The notes: generated from the sequence alone by a model not told the origin. 64,000 nucleotides of DNA from Agromyces lapidis (GCF_009749405.1 NZ_WBIQ01000001.1:310001-374000); one strand, 5' to 3'; shown: positions 45,829 through 57,632, counted from the stretch's first letter. Numbers and translations are program-made.

Positions 45829-46259
45829 TCTCGTGCGGCGGCCAGCAGCGTCCGCGCGGCGGCGATGCCGTAGACGGCCTTCGCTTCAACGGGCGCCGAG
45901 CGTCGAACGCCCTTCCATGCGGCCAGGATGCCGTCGCGCTCGAGAGCGACGATCAGGTCGGCTTCGGCGAGTCGTGCCCGCAGCTCGCGGTCGTGACGCG
46001 CGGCGCCTGAGAAGCGCCTGCCCGGGTCGAGCGGACTCAGCCGGAGCAGGTTCCGTCCGGCGGCGGAACCGCCGAGGGCGCGCGCCGCGCGGGCGGTGAG
46101 GGCCGACAGCGCCGGCTTCAGCACGATCGCATGCACACCGTCACGGGCATCCGGGACGGACCGGGAGACGACGGTGATCCGGTCGATCGCCGGGTCGGGC
46201 GCGAGCTGCTCGAGCGCGGAATCGACGGCACCCGAGGGGACGAAGAGCACGATGTTCAC
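45825..46259 (-). CDS. Small protein of unknown family, second copy of the cassette
   Basis: 144 residues, homologous to the protein at 43054: both begin MxIVxxxPSG, have a LSPLDPGRRF / LPLDGGARF segment and end with EADLIVALERDGILAAWK / EADLIIAAERDGGFAAWK. No transmembrane segment or signal. GTG 46259 overlaps the stop of the upstream glycosyltransferase gene (GTGA). The function is unknown; co-occurrence with the same glycosyltransferase type twice suggests a partner or regulator of it. Confidence 0.7.
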   Translation of the reverse strand: MNIVLFVPSGAVDSALEQLAPDPAIDRITVVSRSVPDARDGVHAIVLKPALSALTARAARALGGSAAGRNLLRLSPLDPGRRFSGAARHDRELRARLAEADLIVALERDGILAAWKGVRRSAPVEAKAVYGIAAARTLLAAARD

Positions 46260-47614
46260 CGAGCCGCCTCCGTCCGACGGCGATCATCGACCATCGTATG
46301 AAGCGCAGCGATCTGCGGGTCGAGTTGACGACCTCGCTGAAACTGCGTCGCCCACTCGCGCGCCGTCGCGCGCGCCTCCGGGGTCTGGTCGAGCGCGGCG
46401 TCGGCGGCGTCGATCAGGGCGTCGGCGATCGTCGACGGTTCGAGGTCGGCGACCGGGTACCACGCGGCCGCGTCGCGCAGCACGTCGCTGGCCGCGTTGC
46501 CGGGGTCGTGCACCGAGACGATGGGGAGACCGGTGGCGGCATACTCGTACACCTTGCCGCTCGTCACGTAGCGCCCGGTTCCGAGGACCAGGAGCAGCGC
46601 GTCGAATCGCGTGTACACGGCTCCGACCTCCTTCTTGGCGACGGCCCCGTGGTAGGTGATGCCATTCTCCGCGAAGGTGCTCATCTGCCGCGCGATCGCC
46701 TCGTTCGGTATGCCGGCGTGATTCAGGTGGCCCCAGAGCTCGACGCGCGATGCGGCGAGGAGCGGCGACCGGGTCCGAGCGAGGCGCCACCCGGCGACGA
46801 GTCGATCGACCGGGACGGCGGCGGACATCGTTCCGACGTAGCCGAACACGAGTCCCTGATCGGACGGCATCCGATCGGTCGGTTCGGGAGGGCTGTCGTA
46901 GCCGTTCGCGACGACGTGGAATCGGTCGGCCCGTGCCGGATAGAGATCGGCGTGCCATCGCAGGATCGGCTCGTTGACGAACCAGACTGCGTGGGCGTTC
47001 TCGATGAGCTCGCGCTCCCAGCGGGCGACCGCGCTGCCTTCGGGGCTCAGTCGGGCGCCGCTGAAGACATCGAGCTGCCATGCATCGCGGTAATCCATCA
47101 CGTAGGGGATTCCGAAGCGCTCGTGCAGCACATGACCGGGGATGAAGTCGACGTGGGGATTCGCCGAGCCGAGGACGAGGTCGACGGGATGGCCATCATG
47201 GACCTCGAGCGCGGCCGACTCCAGCGCCGAACGCCAGCCCCCGTACGTGCGTTCGGGGAACGACTTCCTCTCCCGACGCGAGCTGAGGACGTTCCACAGC
47301 TCGGGCGCCGTAGCGCGCGAACGCGGCCACCGGCGCAGGTCGCTCTCGAACGCCGCGGAGTGGAACGGGACCCGGACGATCTCGATCGAAGGGTCGACGG
47401 TGCGTTCGAGGGACTCGTCGATGCCCGTCGACATGGTGAACGTCTCGCGGGGAGCGGCGAGGACCGTGACGTCCCAGCCTGCCGCGGCGAACGCGTTCGC
47501 GGTGGCCCAGGTGCGGTAGACGCCACCGCCGCGGCTCGGAGGGAATCCCCATGCGACGTACAGCAGATGGGGCCGGGTCTCGGCCGGAGCCGGAGTCGGC
47601 GTCGGAGCAATCAC
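46256..47614 (-). CDS. GT-B glycosyltransferase, second copy of the cassette
   Basis: 452 residues, paralogue of the protein at 41735: LLYVAWGFPPSRGGGVYRTW, VTVLAAPRETF, NPHVDFIPGHVLHERFGIP, WFVNEPILRWHADLYP, and the donor site SGKVYEYAATGLPIVSVHDP. GTG 47614 is taken because of a GGGAGG site 9 nt upstream; TTG 47650 abuts a TACACT -10-like box and would lie upstream of the transcript. The Pro/Thr-rich N-terminus (~20 residues) is variable. Confidence 0.8.
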   Translation of the reverse strand: MIAPTPTPAPAETRPHLLYVAWGFPPSRGGGVYRTWATANAFAAAGWDVTVLAAPRETFTMSTGIDESLERTVDPSIEIVRVPFHSAAFESDLRRWPRSRATAPELWNVLSSRRERKSFPERTYGGWRSALESAALEVHDGHPVDLVLGSANPHVDFIPGHVLHERFGIPYVMDYRDAWQLDVFSGARLSPEGSAVARWERELIENAHAVWFVNEPILRWHADLYPARADRFHVVANGYDSPPEPTDRMPSDQGLVFGYVGTMSAAVPVDRLVAGWRLARTRSPLLAASRVELWGHLNHAGIPNEAIARQMSTFAENGITYHGAVAKKEVGAVYTRFDALLLVLGTGRYVTSGKVYEYAATGLPIVSVHDPGNAASDVLRDAAAWYPVADLEPSTIADALIDAADAALDQTPEARATAREWATQFQRGRQLDPQIAALHTMVDDRRRTEAAR

Positions 47615-47738
47615 GCTGCGGCGCCTCCCAATCGTCGATGTCCTCGTCAAGTGTACTCGGTCGCCGGAGGCGCTCTGGGCGGGGCGGCGGACGTCGCTCA
47701 GCCCAGAGCTCGGTGACGTGGTGCCCCGTTCATCGACT

Positions 47739-47744
47739 TAGGAT
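47739..47744 (+). promoter_or_regulatory. -10 box of the nucleotide-sugar dehydrogenase operon
   Basis: TAGGAT, 7 nt before ATG 47752. Confidence 0.5.
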
Positions 47745-47751
47745 GATATCC

Positions 47752-50201
<2,450 letters not shown>

Positions 50202-50211
50202 CCCGCGTCAC

Positions 50212-50251
50212 GAGAACGGCCCCGGGGCGGATGCCTCGGGGCCGTTCTCGT
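50212..50251. terminator. Bidirectional hairpin terminator
   Basis: 17-bp stem (cgagaacggccccgggg with its partner cctcggggccgttctcg, one mismatch) and a 6-nt loop cggatg, between the convergent glf and GlfT2-like genes. Confidence 0.75.
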
Positions 50252-50263
50252 CTCGTCGGTGGG

Positions 50264-52186
50264 CTACTTCTTGGTCGTGAAGTGGGGCGCCCACTGCTCG
50301 GGGGCGGTGATCTCGGGCAGCGCGGCACGGTACTCGCGGGCGAGTTCGGGCCAGCGTCGCTTGAGCTCGCGGTGCAGGCGCCGGCTCTCGCCCAGGAGGC
50401 GGCGGAACGTCTTCGGGTCGCGGGTGTAGCGCACCTTGCCCGAGCCGTCGGCGGTGGAGACGAGGGCACTGTCGAAATGCGGCAGGCGGAACCACGTGCC
50501 GTCGCGCTTGGAGAGCTCGACCTGTGGTTCGGCGACGTTCTTCGACGCGGGGCTCGTGAACCACTGCCGAGCGGTCATCTGCAGCGTGAACAGGATGAGC
50601 GACACCCCTCGCGGTCCCTTGGGACCGATCGTGCCGGTCGGCACCGGGTAGACCCGCTTGCCCTCGACGGTCCTCGGGATCTCCGATTCGTGGCGCAGCA
50701 CGGTCTTCTCGGGGAAGTCGGCCGCAGCGGCCCGGAGCTCGCTCAGGATGGTCGGCATGCCCTGCTGCATGTGCGCGGGGCCGGAGAGGATGTCGCGCAG
50801 CGCGCGGTGGCGGAGCGTCACGGGGTAGTACTGCATCGAGAGGAGGTGCTTGAGGTCCCAGCGTTCGCTGTCGCGCGCGAGGAGTCCGCCGTTCGGGAAC
50901 GGTGAATGCAGCAGCGCGGCGACGATGCGGTTGCGGGCGTGGAAGTACGCCTGCCAGTCGATCGAGTCGTCTTTGTCGAGCCAGGAGACGTGCCAGAGCG
51001 CCATGCCGGGCAGGCTCACCGTCTGGTAGCCGGCATCGCGGGCGCGGAGGCAGTACTCCGCGTCGTCCCACTTGATGAACGCCGGCAGCGAGAGTCCGAT
51101 CGCGCGAATGATCTCGGTGGGGATGAGGCAGAACCACCAGCCGTTGTAGTCGGCGTCCATGCGGGAGTGCATCCAGCTGGTCTGGCGAAGGTTCGAGAAA
51201 CGGAAGTCGTGCGGCACCTCGTCGTGCGGCTGCTGGTGCCAGACGAACGGCTTGAGGTCGACCGTCTCGGCGAAGGCGTGCAGCACCGGTCGGTTGAGCA
51301 GGTCGAACATGTGGCCGCCGACGATGACCGGGCGGGTCGCGTGGCGCGAGAACCGCACCGCCCGCGCGATGCTCTCGGGCTCGATGGTGACGTCGTCGTC
51401 GAGCAGGATGAGGAAGTCGCTCGACCCGGCGTCGAGCGTCTCCGACATCGATCGGGCGAACCCGCCGGAGCCGCCGAGGTTCGGCTGCTCGATCATGGTG
51501 AGCGCATCGCCCAGCCGTTCGGCGACGGCGGCGAAGCCGGGCTCGTCGACCACGCGCTGGTTGCCCTGATCGACGATGTAGATGCGGTCGATGATCTCGC
51601 GCACCGCGTCGTCGCCCGCGAGCGCTTCGAGGGTGCCGACGCAGTAGTCGGGCTTGTTGAAGGTGGTGGTGCCGATGGAGGCGCCACCCGAACGCAACTC
51701 GGGGGCATCGGTCAGCCACCGTCCGTCGGCGACGACGACGTCGGTGTCGCTGGCGACGATGTCGAACCAGTACCAGCCACCGTCGCCGAAGGTGGTGACG
51801 GGCAGGTCGATCTCGTGCCGGACCGTGCCGGAGAACGGTTCGGCGGCGACCCGCTGAGGGACGCCCTGCGCGGTCGAGCGGTAGACGAGCAGGTTGCCCT
51901 CACCGCTCGTCTCGACCGAGAGCCGGACTCGCTCGACGTTGGTCCACTGCTGCCAGTACGAGGCGGGGAAGGCGTTGAAGTAGCTCGCGAAAGAGACGCG
52001 CTCGCCCGCGCCGACGCGGAACCGGTCACGATCGAGGATGTCGTCGAGGTGGCTGCGATCGCTCACCCTGACCTCGCGGTCGCCCACCTTCGCCCAGACA
52101 TCGGCGTCGACGTACAGTGAGATGACATCGGGGTCGGCATCCTGAGGGAAGACGACGCGCTGGATCTCGTTCCAGGTCAGGCTCAC
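50264..52186 (-). CDS. GlfT2-like galactofuranan glycosyltransferase (GT2)
   Basis: 640 residues, the length of mycobacterial GlfT2. The N-terminal beta-rich domain (1-~170) precedes the GT-A domain (TTTFNKPDYCVGTLEALAGD; IYIVDQGNQRVVDE; EQPNLGGSGGFARSM); the metal site is LILLDDDVTIEPES and the acceptor/catalytic site KWDDAEYCLRARDAG with WHVSW further on; a helical C-terminal region follows. It would add Galf from UDP-Galf. GTG 52186. It converges with glf through a strong terminator. Linkage type unknown. Confidence 0.85.
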   Translation of the reverse strand: MSLTWNEIQRVVFPQDADPDVISLYVDADVWAKVGDREVRVSDRSHLDDILDRDRFRVGAGERVSFASYFNAFPASYWQQWTNVERVRLSVETSGEGNLLVYRSTAQGVPQRVAAEPFSGTVRHEIDLPVTTFGDGGWYWFDIVASDTDVVVADGRWLTDAPELRSGGASIGTTTFNKPDYCVGTLEALAGDDAVREIIDRIYIVDQGNQRVVDEPGFAAVAERLGDALTMIEQPNLGGSGGFARSMSETLDAGSSDFLILLDDDVTIEPESIARAVRFSRHATRPVIVGGHMFDLLNRPVLHAFAETVDLKPFVWHQQPHDEVPHDFRFSNLRQTSWMHSRMDADYNGWWFCLIPTEIIRAIGLSLPAFIKWDDAEYCLRARDAGYQTVSLPGMALWHVSWLDKDDSIDWQAYFHARNRIVAALLHSPFPNGGLLARDSERWDLKHLLSMQYYPVTLRHRALRDILSGPAHMQQGMPTILSELRAAAADFPEKTVLRHESEIPRTVEGKRVYPVPTGTIGPKGPRGVSLILFTLQMTARQWFTSPASKNVAEPQVELSKRDGTWFRLPHFDSALVSTADGSGKVRYTRDPKTFRRLLGESRRLHRELKRRWPELAREYRAALPEITAPEQWAPHFTTKK

Positions 52187-52240
52187 GCTGCAATACTCCG
52201 GGGTTCGTGGTGATTCGCGCCGAGGCCTCTGCGCGCGCGA

Positions 52241-53470
52241 CTACGAGCCTACTGGCTCGGATCTGCGAATTCTGGGAAAGAGCGTTGCGAGCTGGACCCC
52301 GAGCACGCACAGTTCGGCGGTCGCTAGACCCCAGGCGACGCCGGGGGCGCCGATCCAGAGCAGGAGCGGGTACATCAGCAGCGTTCCGACGATCGCGCCG
52401 ACGACCGTCGACGTCGCGAGCGCCTTCGTGAGACCGAACGCCGTCAGGCAGGCGAACCCGGTGAGCTGCGAGGCGAGGATGGCGGCGAGGTTCACCGCCA
52501 TGGGCACGGCCAGCGCGACGGGGATGGTGAGCGTCGCGCCCGAGAGGATCTCGCCGATCCACGGCCCTGCCACGCCGTACACGATTCCGCCGAGTGCGCC
52601 GAGTGCGAGCGCGATGAGCGTGACTCGGCGCGCTCGTGCTGCCTGCACCTCGGGCAGCGGGCTCGGCACCCAGCCCTGGGCGACCTGCACGACCGGGCGG
52701 GTGGAGTACAGTGCCAGCCGCACGATGCGTTCGGCGAGTGCGTAGACGGCCGTCGCCTGGGGCAGGAAGAGATCGATGAGCACGATCGGCACGTTGACGT
52801 AGACCGACGCGGTCGCGGACATCACGACCGGGCTGGCCTGGCCTGCCAGATTCCGCGTGGCACGGATGGGGGAGAGCCCGAAGCGCCAGCCGGGGTAGCG
52901 GGCGAGGATGTTCCAGCTGGCATAGACCGCGGAGACCACGACACCCGCCAGCTGCAGCACGGCGAACGCGATCACATCGCCGGTCGCGATCAGTACGGCA
53001 GCGCCGACGACCGTGCCGGCGATCCGCGGGAGCGTGTCGATGAGCAGGAATCGGATGGGGCTCGACTCGCCGACGTAGAACCAGCCGGCGCCGAGGGCGA
53101 CGAGCACGCCGCTCGCGACGGTGAGGGCGGTGAGCAGAGCGTCGTGACCCACGACGAGCAGCGCGATCGCGATGGCGACGGGGAGGATCACGAGACAGAG
53201 CCAGACTCTGCTGAGGAGCGAGTCGAAGAAGTAGGCACCACGATCCTCGGCCGGGCGGCTCGCGATCTCGGTCGGGCCGATGACGCCCCAGCCGTACACC
53301 GCGAACACGTAGGCGAATCCGGAGACCGCCTGGGCGACCGCGATCGTCGCCCAGGCATCCGAACCGGCCGCCACGATGATGGCCGGAATGATCGCGAGGC
53401 TCACGATGCCGCTGATCGCGACGGAGAGTCCGTAGCCGCCCGCGAAGCGCATCGCAGTCTTGGTCTTCAC
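52241..53470 (-). CDS. Oligosaccharide flippase, PST/Wzx-like (MOP superfamily)
   Basis: 409 residues with about twelve membrane helices; FAGGYGLSVAISGIVSLAIIP starts TM1, and ASVYVNVPIVLIDLFLPQATAVYALAER is the typical helix 7-8 region of polysaccharide exporters of the RfbX/Wzx family. It would flip lipid-linked repeat units. GTG 53470 has a GGAGG site. It lies 54 nt upstream of the GlfT2-like gene and is probably co-transcribed. Confidence 0.83.
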   Translation of the reverse strand: MKTKTAMRFAGGYGLSVAISGIVSLAIIPAIIVAAGSDAWATIAVAQAVSGFAYVFAVYGWGVIGPTEIASRPAEDRGAYFFDSLLSRVWLCLVILPVAIAIALLVVGHDALLTALTVASGVLVALGAGWFYVGESSPIRFLLIDTLPRIAGTVVGAAVLIATGDVIAFAVLQLAGVVVSAVYASWNILARYPGWRFGLSPIRATRNLAGQASPVVMSATASVYVNVPIVLIDLFLPQATAVYALAERIVRLALYSTRPVVQVAQGWVPSPLPEVQAARARRVTLIALALGALGGIVYGVAGPWIGEILSGATLTIPVALAVPMAVNLAAILASQLTGFACLTAFGLTKALATSTVVGAIVGTLLMYPLLLWIGAPGVAWGLATAELCVLGVQLATLFPRIRRSEPVGS

Positions 53471-53603
53471 GCGCCGACGACCTCCATCGGGTTCGGGTTC
53501 AGGGTGTGGGCGCTCGCCGGTCGGGTGGGCGTTCCCGACATTCTCCCCTAGTTCCGGGCGCCGGCGGTACCCGATTGATCGGGAGCGAGCCCCGTCCTTC
53601 GCA

Positions 53604-53609
53604 TAGACT
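53604..53609 (+). promoter_or_regulatory. -10 box of the LicD-methyltransferase gene
   Basis: TAGACT with a ~42-nt leader carrying GAAGGA before GTG 53659. Confidence 0.4.
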
Positions 53610-53658
53610 CGTGGAATCCCCTGAGCAACCATCCGCCGACCCGAAGGATTTCCGCTTC

Positions 53659-55206
53659 GTGACTGTACTCCGGCGCCGTGTGTCGCGTGCAGCGATACGG
53701 GCAGGGCGACGAGGCCTGTATGTCCGCTTCGATGCTCCGGCGATCGGTCGATCGGTCGACGTGGAGATCGAGGGCCGTCGGATGTGGACGACGAGCATCC
53801 CCGAGGCGAACGGCCGCACTGCGTTCGTGCCGTGGCCGAACGCATTGCAGATGCATCTTTCCGGCGCCGGCGCGATCGTGCTGCGAGCCCCGCACAACGG
53901 GATCGCGCTCGCGGAGGGCCGCTTCGAGTGGCCGACCCGACCGGCGGTCGTCGGTCTGGACGAGCTCGCCCAGTCGGGGCAGGTCGTCGACAAGTGGGGC
54001 AAGCTGACCGACGCTCCGTCGGATGAACTGCATCGCCGGCTCATCGAGGGCATGCGGGCGGTCTTCGACGACCTCGCCGCGCTCGGCTACACCGCTGCGG
54101 TCACGGGGGGAACGCTGCTGGGTGCAGTCCGCGAGGGGCGCATCCTCGCGCACGACGACGACATCGACCTGCTCGTCTACCTCGGCGAGCTCGCCCCGCC
54201 CGATGTATCGATCGCTTCGTACGCACTCGAGCGGAGCATCCGCGAGCGTGGGCACGAGGTCATCCGCCACAGCGATGCGCACCTCCAGATCATGTTCGAG
54301 GAGCCGGTCGACCAAGGGCTTCCCGCACCTGACGTGCACGTCGACCTCTTCCTCGGGTTCCACGACCGAGGCGTGTACAGCCAACCCATCGCGGTGCGCG
54401 GAACGTTCGACACGGCGTTGCTGCTGCCGCTCACCGAGGTGCACCTCGAGGGGGTGGCAGTGCCGTCGGTCGCCGATGGAGATGCCTGGCTCGCGCTCTG
54501 CTACGGCGAGAACTGGCGCACCCCCGATCCGAACTTCCGCTTCCGAACGCCGTCGGCGACACGGCGGCGGTTCGAGAACTGGTTCGGCGTGTACGACCTC
54601 AACCGAGACTTCTGGGAGCGGCACATCCGGCTCGGCCGCACCCGGCACTGGTATCGCGATGCGACCAGGATGCTTGCCGAGACCGAACAGGGCGATCGGG
54701 TGATCGACCTGGGCTGTGGAGACGGCGCGCTCGCCCAGGCGCTCGCTGCGGAGGGGCGGGAGGTCCTCGCCGTCGACTTCTCGCGGACCGCGGTCGCCGC
54801 CGCGTCCGCACGCGCAGGAGTCACGGCGTTCAGGCTGAACCTCGCCGATCGACGCGCGGTGCTCGGCTTCATCGCCGATGAACTGCGACACGGCGGGCGA
54901 CGCCACTTCCTGCTCTCGGATGTGCTGGCCTCCCTGACGCATGAGACCCGTGCGAACACCTTCCTGCTGCTCCGGGCGCTGCTCGACGACCGCTCGGTCG
55001 CGCTCGCCTCGTTCGCCCAGAACCCGTCGTTGGTCTACGACCATCACCGGCCCGATACCTGGCATCTCCCGCTGAAATGGCTGCGTGACGAGGCGGCGAA
55101 GGAGGGGCTTTCGATCGAGCTGGTCGCCCGAGCGATACGCCCGTCGTCGTCGGGGCCGAGGTCGGTCGCGACCGTGAGGATCCACACTATGAAGGGACCG
55201 CGATGA
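53659..55206 (+). CDS. LicD-type phosphotransferase fused to a SAM-dependent methyltransferase domain
   Basis: 515 residues, two domains. Residues ~115-300 have the LicD core TGGTLLGAVREGRILAHDDD with the conserved metal-binding aspartates IDLLV after it; LicD enzymes attach phosphocholine or polyol phosphate to glycans. Residues ~345-510 form a class I methyltransferase with VIDLGCGDGALAQALAAEG. The N-terminal ~110 residues are a beta-rich extension. GTG 53659 is behind a GAAGGA site. Fusion of these activities is unusual; I infer a modified phosphoryl substituent on the wall polymer. Target unknown. Confidence 0.75.
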   Translation: MTVLRRRVSRAAIRAGRRGLYVRFDAPAIGRSVDVEIEGRRMWTTSIPEANGRTAFVPWPNALQMHLSGAGAIVLRAPHNGIALAEGRFEWPTRPAVVGLDELAQSGQVVDKWGKLTDAPSDELHRRLIEGMRAVFDDLAALGYTAAVTGGTLLGAVREGRILAHDDDIDLLVYLGELAPPDVSIASYALERSIRERGHEVIRHSDAHLQIMFEEPVDQGLPAPDVHVDLFLGFHDRGVYSQPIAVRGTFDTALLLPLTEVHLEGVAVPSVADGDAWLALCYGENWRTPDPNFRFRTPSATRRRFENWFGVYDLNRDFWERHIRLGRTRHWYRDATRMLAETEQGDRVIDLGCGDGALAQALAAEGREVLAVDFSRTAVAAASARAGVTAFRLNLADRRAVLGFIADELRHGGRRHFLLSDVLASLTHETRANTFLLLRALLDDRSVALASFAQNPSLVYDHHRPDTWHLPLKWLRDEAAKEGLSIELVARAIRPSSSGPRSVATVRIHTMKGPR

Positions 55207-55225
55207 CGGTCCGGGAGGAGGCGTC

Positions 55226-55471
55226 GTGAACCGGTTCGAGGCGGCACTGCGCAAGTTGAGGCGCCGCGGAGCGGGGATCCCCGAATCCGTGGAGATCACG
55301 CGGCTGAAGTCCGAGATCGAGCGGCTCCGTGCTGAGGTGGACGAACTGCGCACCGACTCGCGACGCATCGCCGAGCTCTATGATCTCGTGTTCGAGCGGC
55401 TGGCCGACCCCTCGACGAAGCCCGGACGTCCCGGCGGTCGAGGAACGAAGTCGCCGCCGAAGGCGGAGTAG
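55226..55471 (+). CDS. Small coiled-coil protein (possible DUF6752 type)
   Basis: 81 residues. A basic N-terminus (MNRFEAALRKLRRRG) leads into a coiled coil (ITRLKSEIERLRAEVDELRT) and a Gly/Pro/Lys-rich tail. GTG 55226 follows a GGGAGGAGG site by 4-5 nt. It lies 19 nt after the LicD-methyltransferase gene, so it is probably in the same transcript. Such short coiled-coil proteins occur in actinobacterial wall loci; assignment to DUF6752 is from memory only. Confidence 0.6.
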   Translation: MNRFEAALRKLRRRGAGIPESVEITRLKSEIERLRAEVDELRTDSRRIAELYDLVFERLADPSTKPGRPGGRGTKSPPKAE

Positions 55472-55491
55472 CGCGAGTGTCCTGACGCACC

Positions 55492-56886
55492 TCAGCGTTT
55501 CGCCGCGGCCACCTGCACATCGACGATCTGACCAGTCAGGTCGGAGTCGAGCACACGCAGCGCCACCGCCGCCACGTGATCGGGATCGAGCAGGGTATGC
55601 GTCGGCTCGTCGCCGAATGCCTTCGTGCGCATCGGGGTGCGGGTGCGCTGCGGGTTCAGGCAGTTGACCCGCACGCCCGCCTCGGACCACTCGTCGGCGA
55701 GGGCCTGCGTGAGGTTGACCACGCCCGCCTTCGTCGCGGAGTACATGCTGTAGCCCGCTCGACCGCGAGTGTAGGAGCTCGAGGTGAAGAGCAGGAGCTG
55801 GCCGCGTGACTGCTCGAGGTGCGGGTAGGCCTCCTGGGCGATCTTCGCCGGGGCGAGCAGGTTCGTCTCCAGTGTGTTGCGAAGACGCTTCTTCGACGTG
55901 TCGGTCAGATTCGCGATCGAGAGCACCCCTGCGGTGATGACGACGTAGTCGATCGGGCCTTCTGCGGAGGCCTCGGCGAGCGCCCGGCGGACCTGCTTGC
56001 GGGAGGTGACGTCGGTGCCCGTCTCCGAGCGGCTGAACGCGTGCACGCGCGCACCGGCTCGTTCCGCCTGCTCGACGATGCTCGCACCGATCCCGTAGCT
56101 CGCACCGAAGACGACGATCGACTTGCCCGCCAGGTCGAGCTGCACCGCGCCGTCGGCACTGTGCGCGGTCAGCGACGTCGTCTGCAGCTGGAAGATCTTG
56201 TCGGCGATGTGGATGTCGAGCGGTTCGGTGATCTTCATGTTCTCGGCCGTGCCGGGAACGACCTTGATCGGCACCTCGGGCAGGTACTTGAAGATCACGC
56301 CGCAGTCGTCGGTCGCGGCAAACTCGGAGTCGTCCGCGGCGAGCTCGTAGGCCCGACGAATGACCGAGAGCCGGAAGGCTTGAGGGGTCTGGCCGCGGCG
56401 CAGCCGAGAGCGCGGCGGGATGCCGGTGATGATCGAACGCTCATCGACCTCGATGATGGTGTCGGCCGAGGGGATGGCGGTGTCGACGGCGTCGTACTCG
56501 TCGAGTGCCGCGACGCAGTCCTCGATGATGCGGTCGTCGAGGAACGGGCGCACCGCGTCGTGGAAGAGCACCTTTGGGTCGGCATCGTCGGGGAGAGCGG
56601 CGAGGGCGAGCCGCGTGGTGGCGTTGCGGGTCTCACCGCCCGGCAGCACGGCGGTGAGCTTGGTGAACCGTGGGTCGAGCTTGAGATGATCGAGTTCGTG
56701 GATCGAGCCGGCGTTCATCATGACGAGCACCTCGTCGATGAGCGGGCTCGCCTCGAGCGCCTCGAGGGTGTGCTCGACGATTGCCTTACCGGCGATTCGA
56801 ATGAGCTGCTTGGGCATGCCGAGCCCGACGCGGACGCCGATGCCGCCGGCGAGGATGACCGCAACGGTCTGGGAGGACGGGGTCAT
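55492..56886 (-). CDS. Bifunctional CDP-ribitol synthase (IspD-like cytidylyltransferase + SDR ribulose-5-phosphate reductase), Bcs1/Acs1 type
   Basis: 464 residues. N-terminal cytidylyltransferase (1-~230): VILAGGIGVRVGLGMPKQLI, FHDAVRPFLDD, RRGQTPQAFR. C-terminal SDR (~245-464): VVFGASYGIGASIVEQAER and active-site YSMYSATKAG. This order and length match Haemophilus Bcs1, which reduces ribulose 5-phosphate and makes CDP-ribitol; a related tandem set is TarI/TarJ of Gram-positives. CDP-ribitol would feed a ribitol-phosphate polymer. The ATG overlaps the Wzt stop, so it is the third gene of the exporter operon. Confidence 0.8.
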   Translation of the reverse strand: MTPSSQTVAVILAGGIGVRVGLGMPKQLIRIAGKAIVEHTLEALEASPLIDEVLVMMNAGSIHELDHLKLDPRFTKLTAVLPGGETRNATTRLALAALPDDADPKVLFHDAVRPFLDDRIIEDCVAALDEYDAVDTAIPSADTIIEVDERSIITGIPPRSRLRRGQTPQAFRLSVIRRAYELAADDSEFAATDDCGVIFKYLPEVPIKVVPGTAENMKITEPLDIHIADKIFQLQTTSLTAHSADGAVQLDLAGKSIVVFGASYGIGASIVEQAERAGARVHAFSRSETGTDVTSRKQVRRALAEASAEGPIDYVVITAGVLSIANLTDTSKKRLRNTLETNLLAPAKIAQEAYPHLEQSRGQLLLFTSSSYTRGRAGYSMYSATKAGVVNLTQALADEWSEAGVRVNCLNPQRTRTPMRTKAFGDEPTHTLLDPDHVAAVALRVLDSDLTGQIVDVQVAAAKR

Positions 56887-57632
56887 CGGGTGGAGGCCTT
56901 CAGCGTCGTGATCGCATCGCCGATCGCCCCGTCGAACACCATCTCGCCCCGCCGGAGCACGATGCCCCTGCTGCAGAGATCGGACACCATCCCGAGGTCG
57001 TGACTCACGATGAAGAGCGTTTTGCCGGCTGCGACGATCTCACGGATCTTCGTCTTGCACTTCTCGCGGAACGGCGCATCGCCGACCGCGAGCACTTCGT
57101 CGACGAGGAGGATGTCGAGTTCGGTATGAATGGCGACCGAGAACGCGAGGCGCACGAACATGCCGGACGAGTAGTGCTTCACCTCCGTGTCGATGAACTC
57201 GCCGATCTCGCTGAACTCCACGATCTCGTCGAAGCGGGCGTCGATCTCGTCCTTCGACATGCCCAGGATGGCCGCGTTCAGGTAGACGTTCTCACGTCCC
57301 GAGAGGTCGGGATGGAAACCGGCCCCGACTTCGATGAGTCCCGCGACGCGTCCGCGAGTCAGGATTCGACCCGCGTCGGGGCGGAGTACGCCCGAGACGA
57401 GCTTGAGGAGGGTCGATTTTCCAGAACCGTTGTAGCCGAGCAGGGCGATCGCCTCGGAGTCGCCGACCGTGATGTCGATGCCGTTGAGCGCCTGGAATGA
57501 CGTCGAGGTCTTCTTGCGCCTGATCCAGGCGACGAAGGTCTCCTTGAACGACTGCGTGTGCCGCAGGGTGTAGGTCTTCCGAACACCCTCGACGATGATT
57601 CGCGGCGGATTGAGCTCAGAGGTCTTGGGCAA
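56883..57632 (-). CDS. wzt: ABC transporter ATPase, Wzt/TagH family
   Basis: 249 residues. Walker A GYNGSGKST near residue 72, signature YSSGM near residue 170 (RLAFSVA follows), Walker B ILLVDEVLAVGD, H-loop IVSHDLGM. GVGAGFHPDLSGRENVYLN-type text (VGAGFHPDLSGRENVYL) is specific to polysaccharide/teichoic exporters. No long C-terminal carbohydrate-binding domain, as in TagH and Rv3781. TTG 57632 is chosen because GGAGGG lies before it; it overlaps the permease gene by 17 nt. Confidence 0.88.
   Translation of the reverse strand: MPKTSELNPPRIIVEGVRKTYTLRHTQSFKETFVAWIRRKKTSTSFQALNGIDITVGDSEAIALLGYNGSGKSTLLKLVSGVLRPDAGRILTRGRVAGLIEVGAGFHPDLSGRENVYLNAAILGMSKDEIDARFDEIVEFSEIGEFIDTEVKHYSSGMFVRLAFSVAIHTELDILLVDEVLAVGDAPFREKCKTKIREIVAAGKTLFIVSHDLGMVSDLCSRGIVLRRGEMVFDGAIGDAITTLKASTR

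Noticed and set aside
46298-47716. 472-codon plus-strand frame
   Set aside because: Antisense shadow of the glycosyltransferase at 46256-47614.
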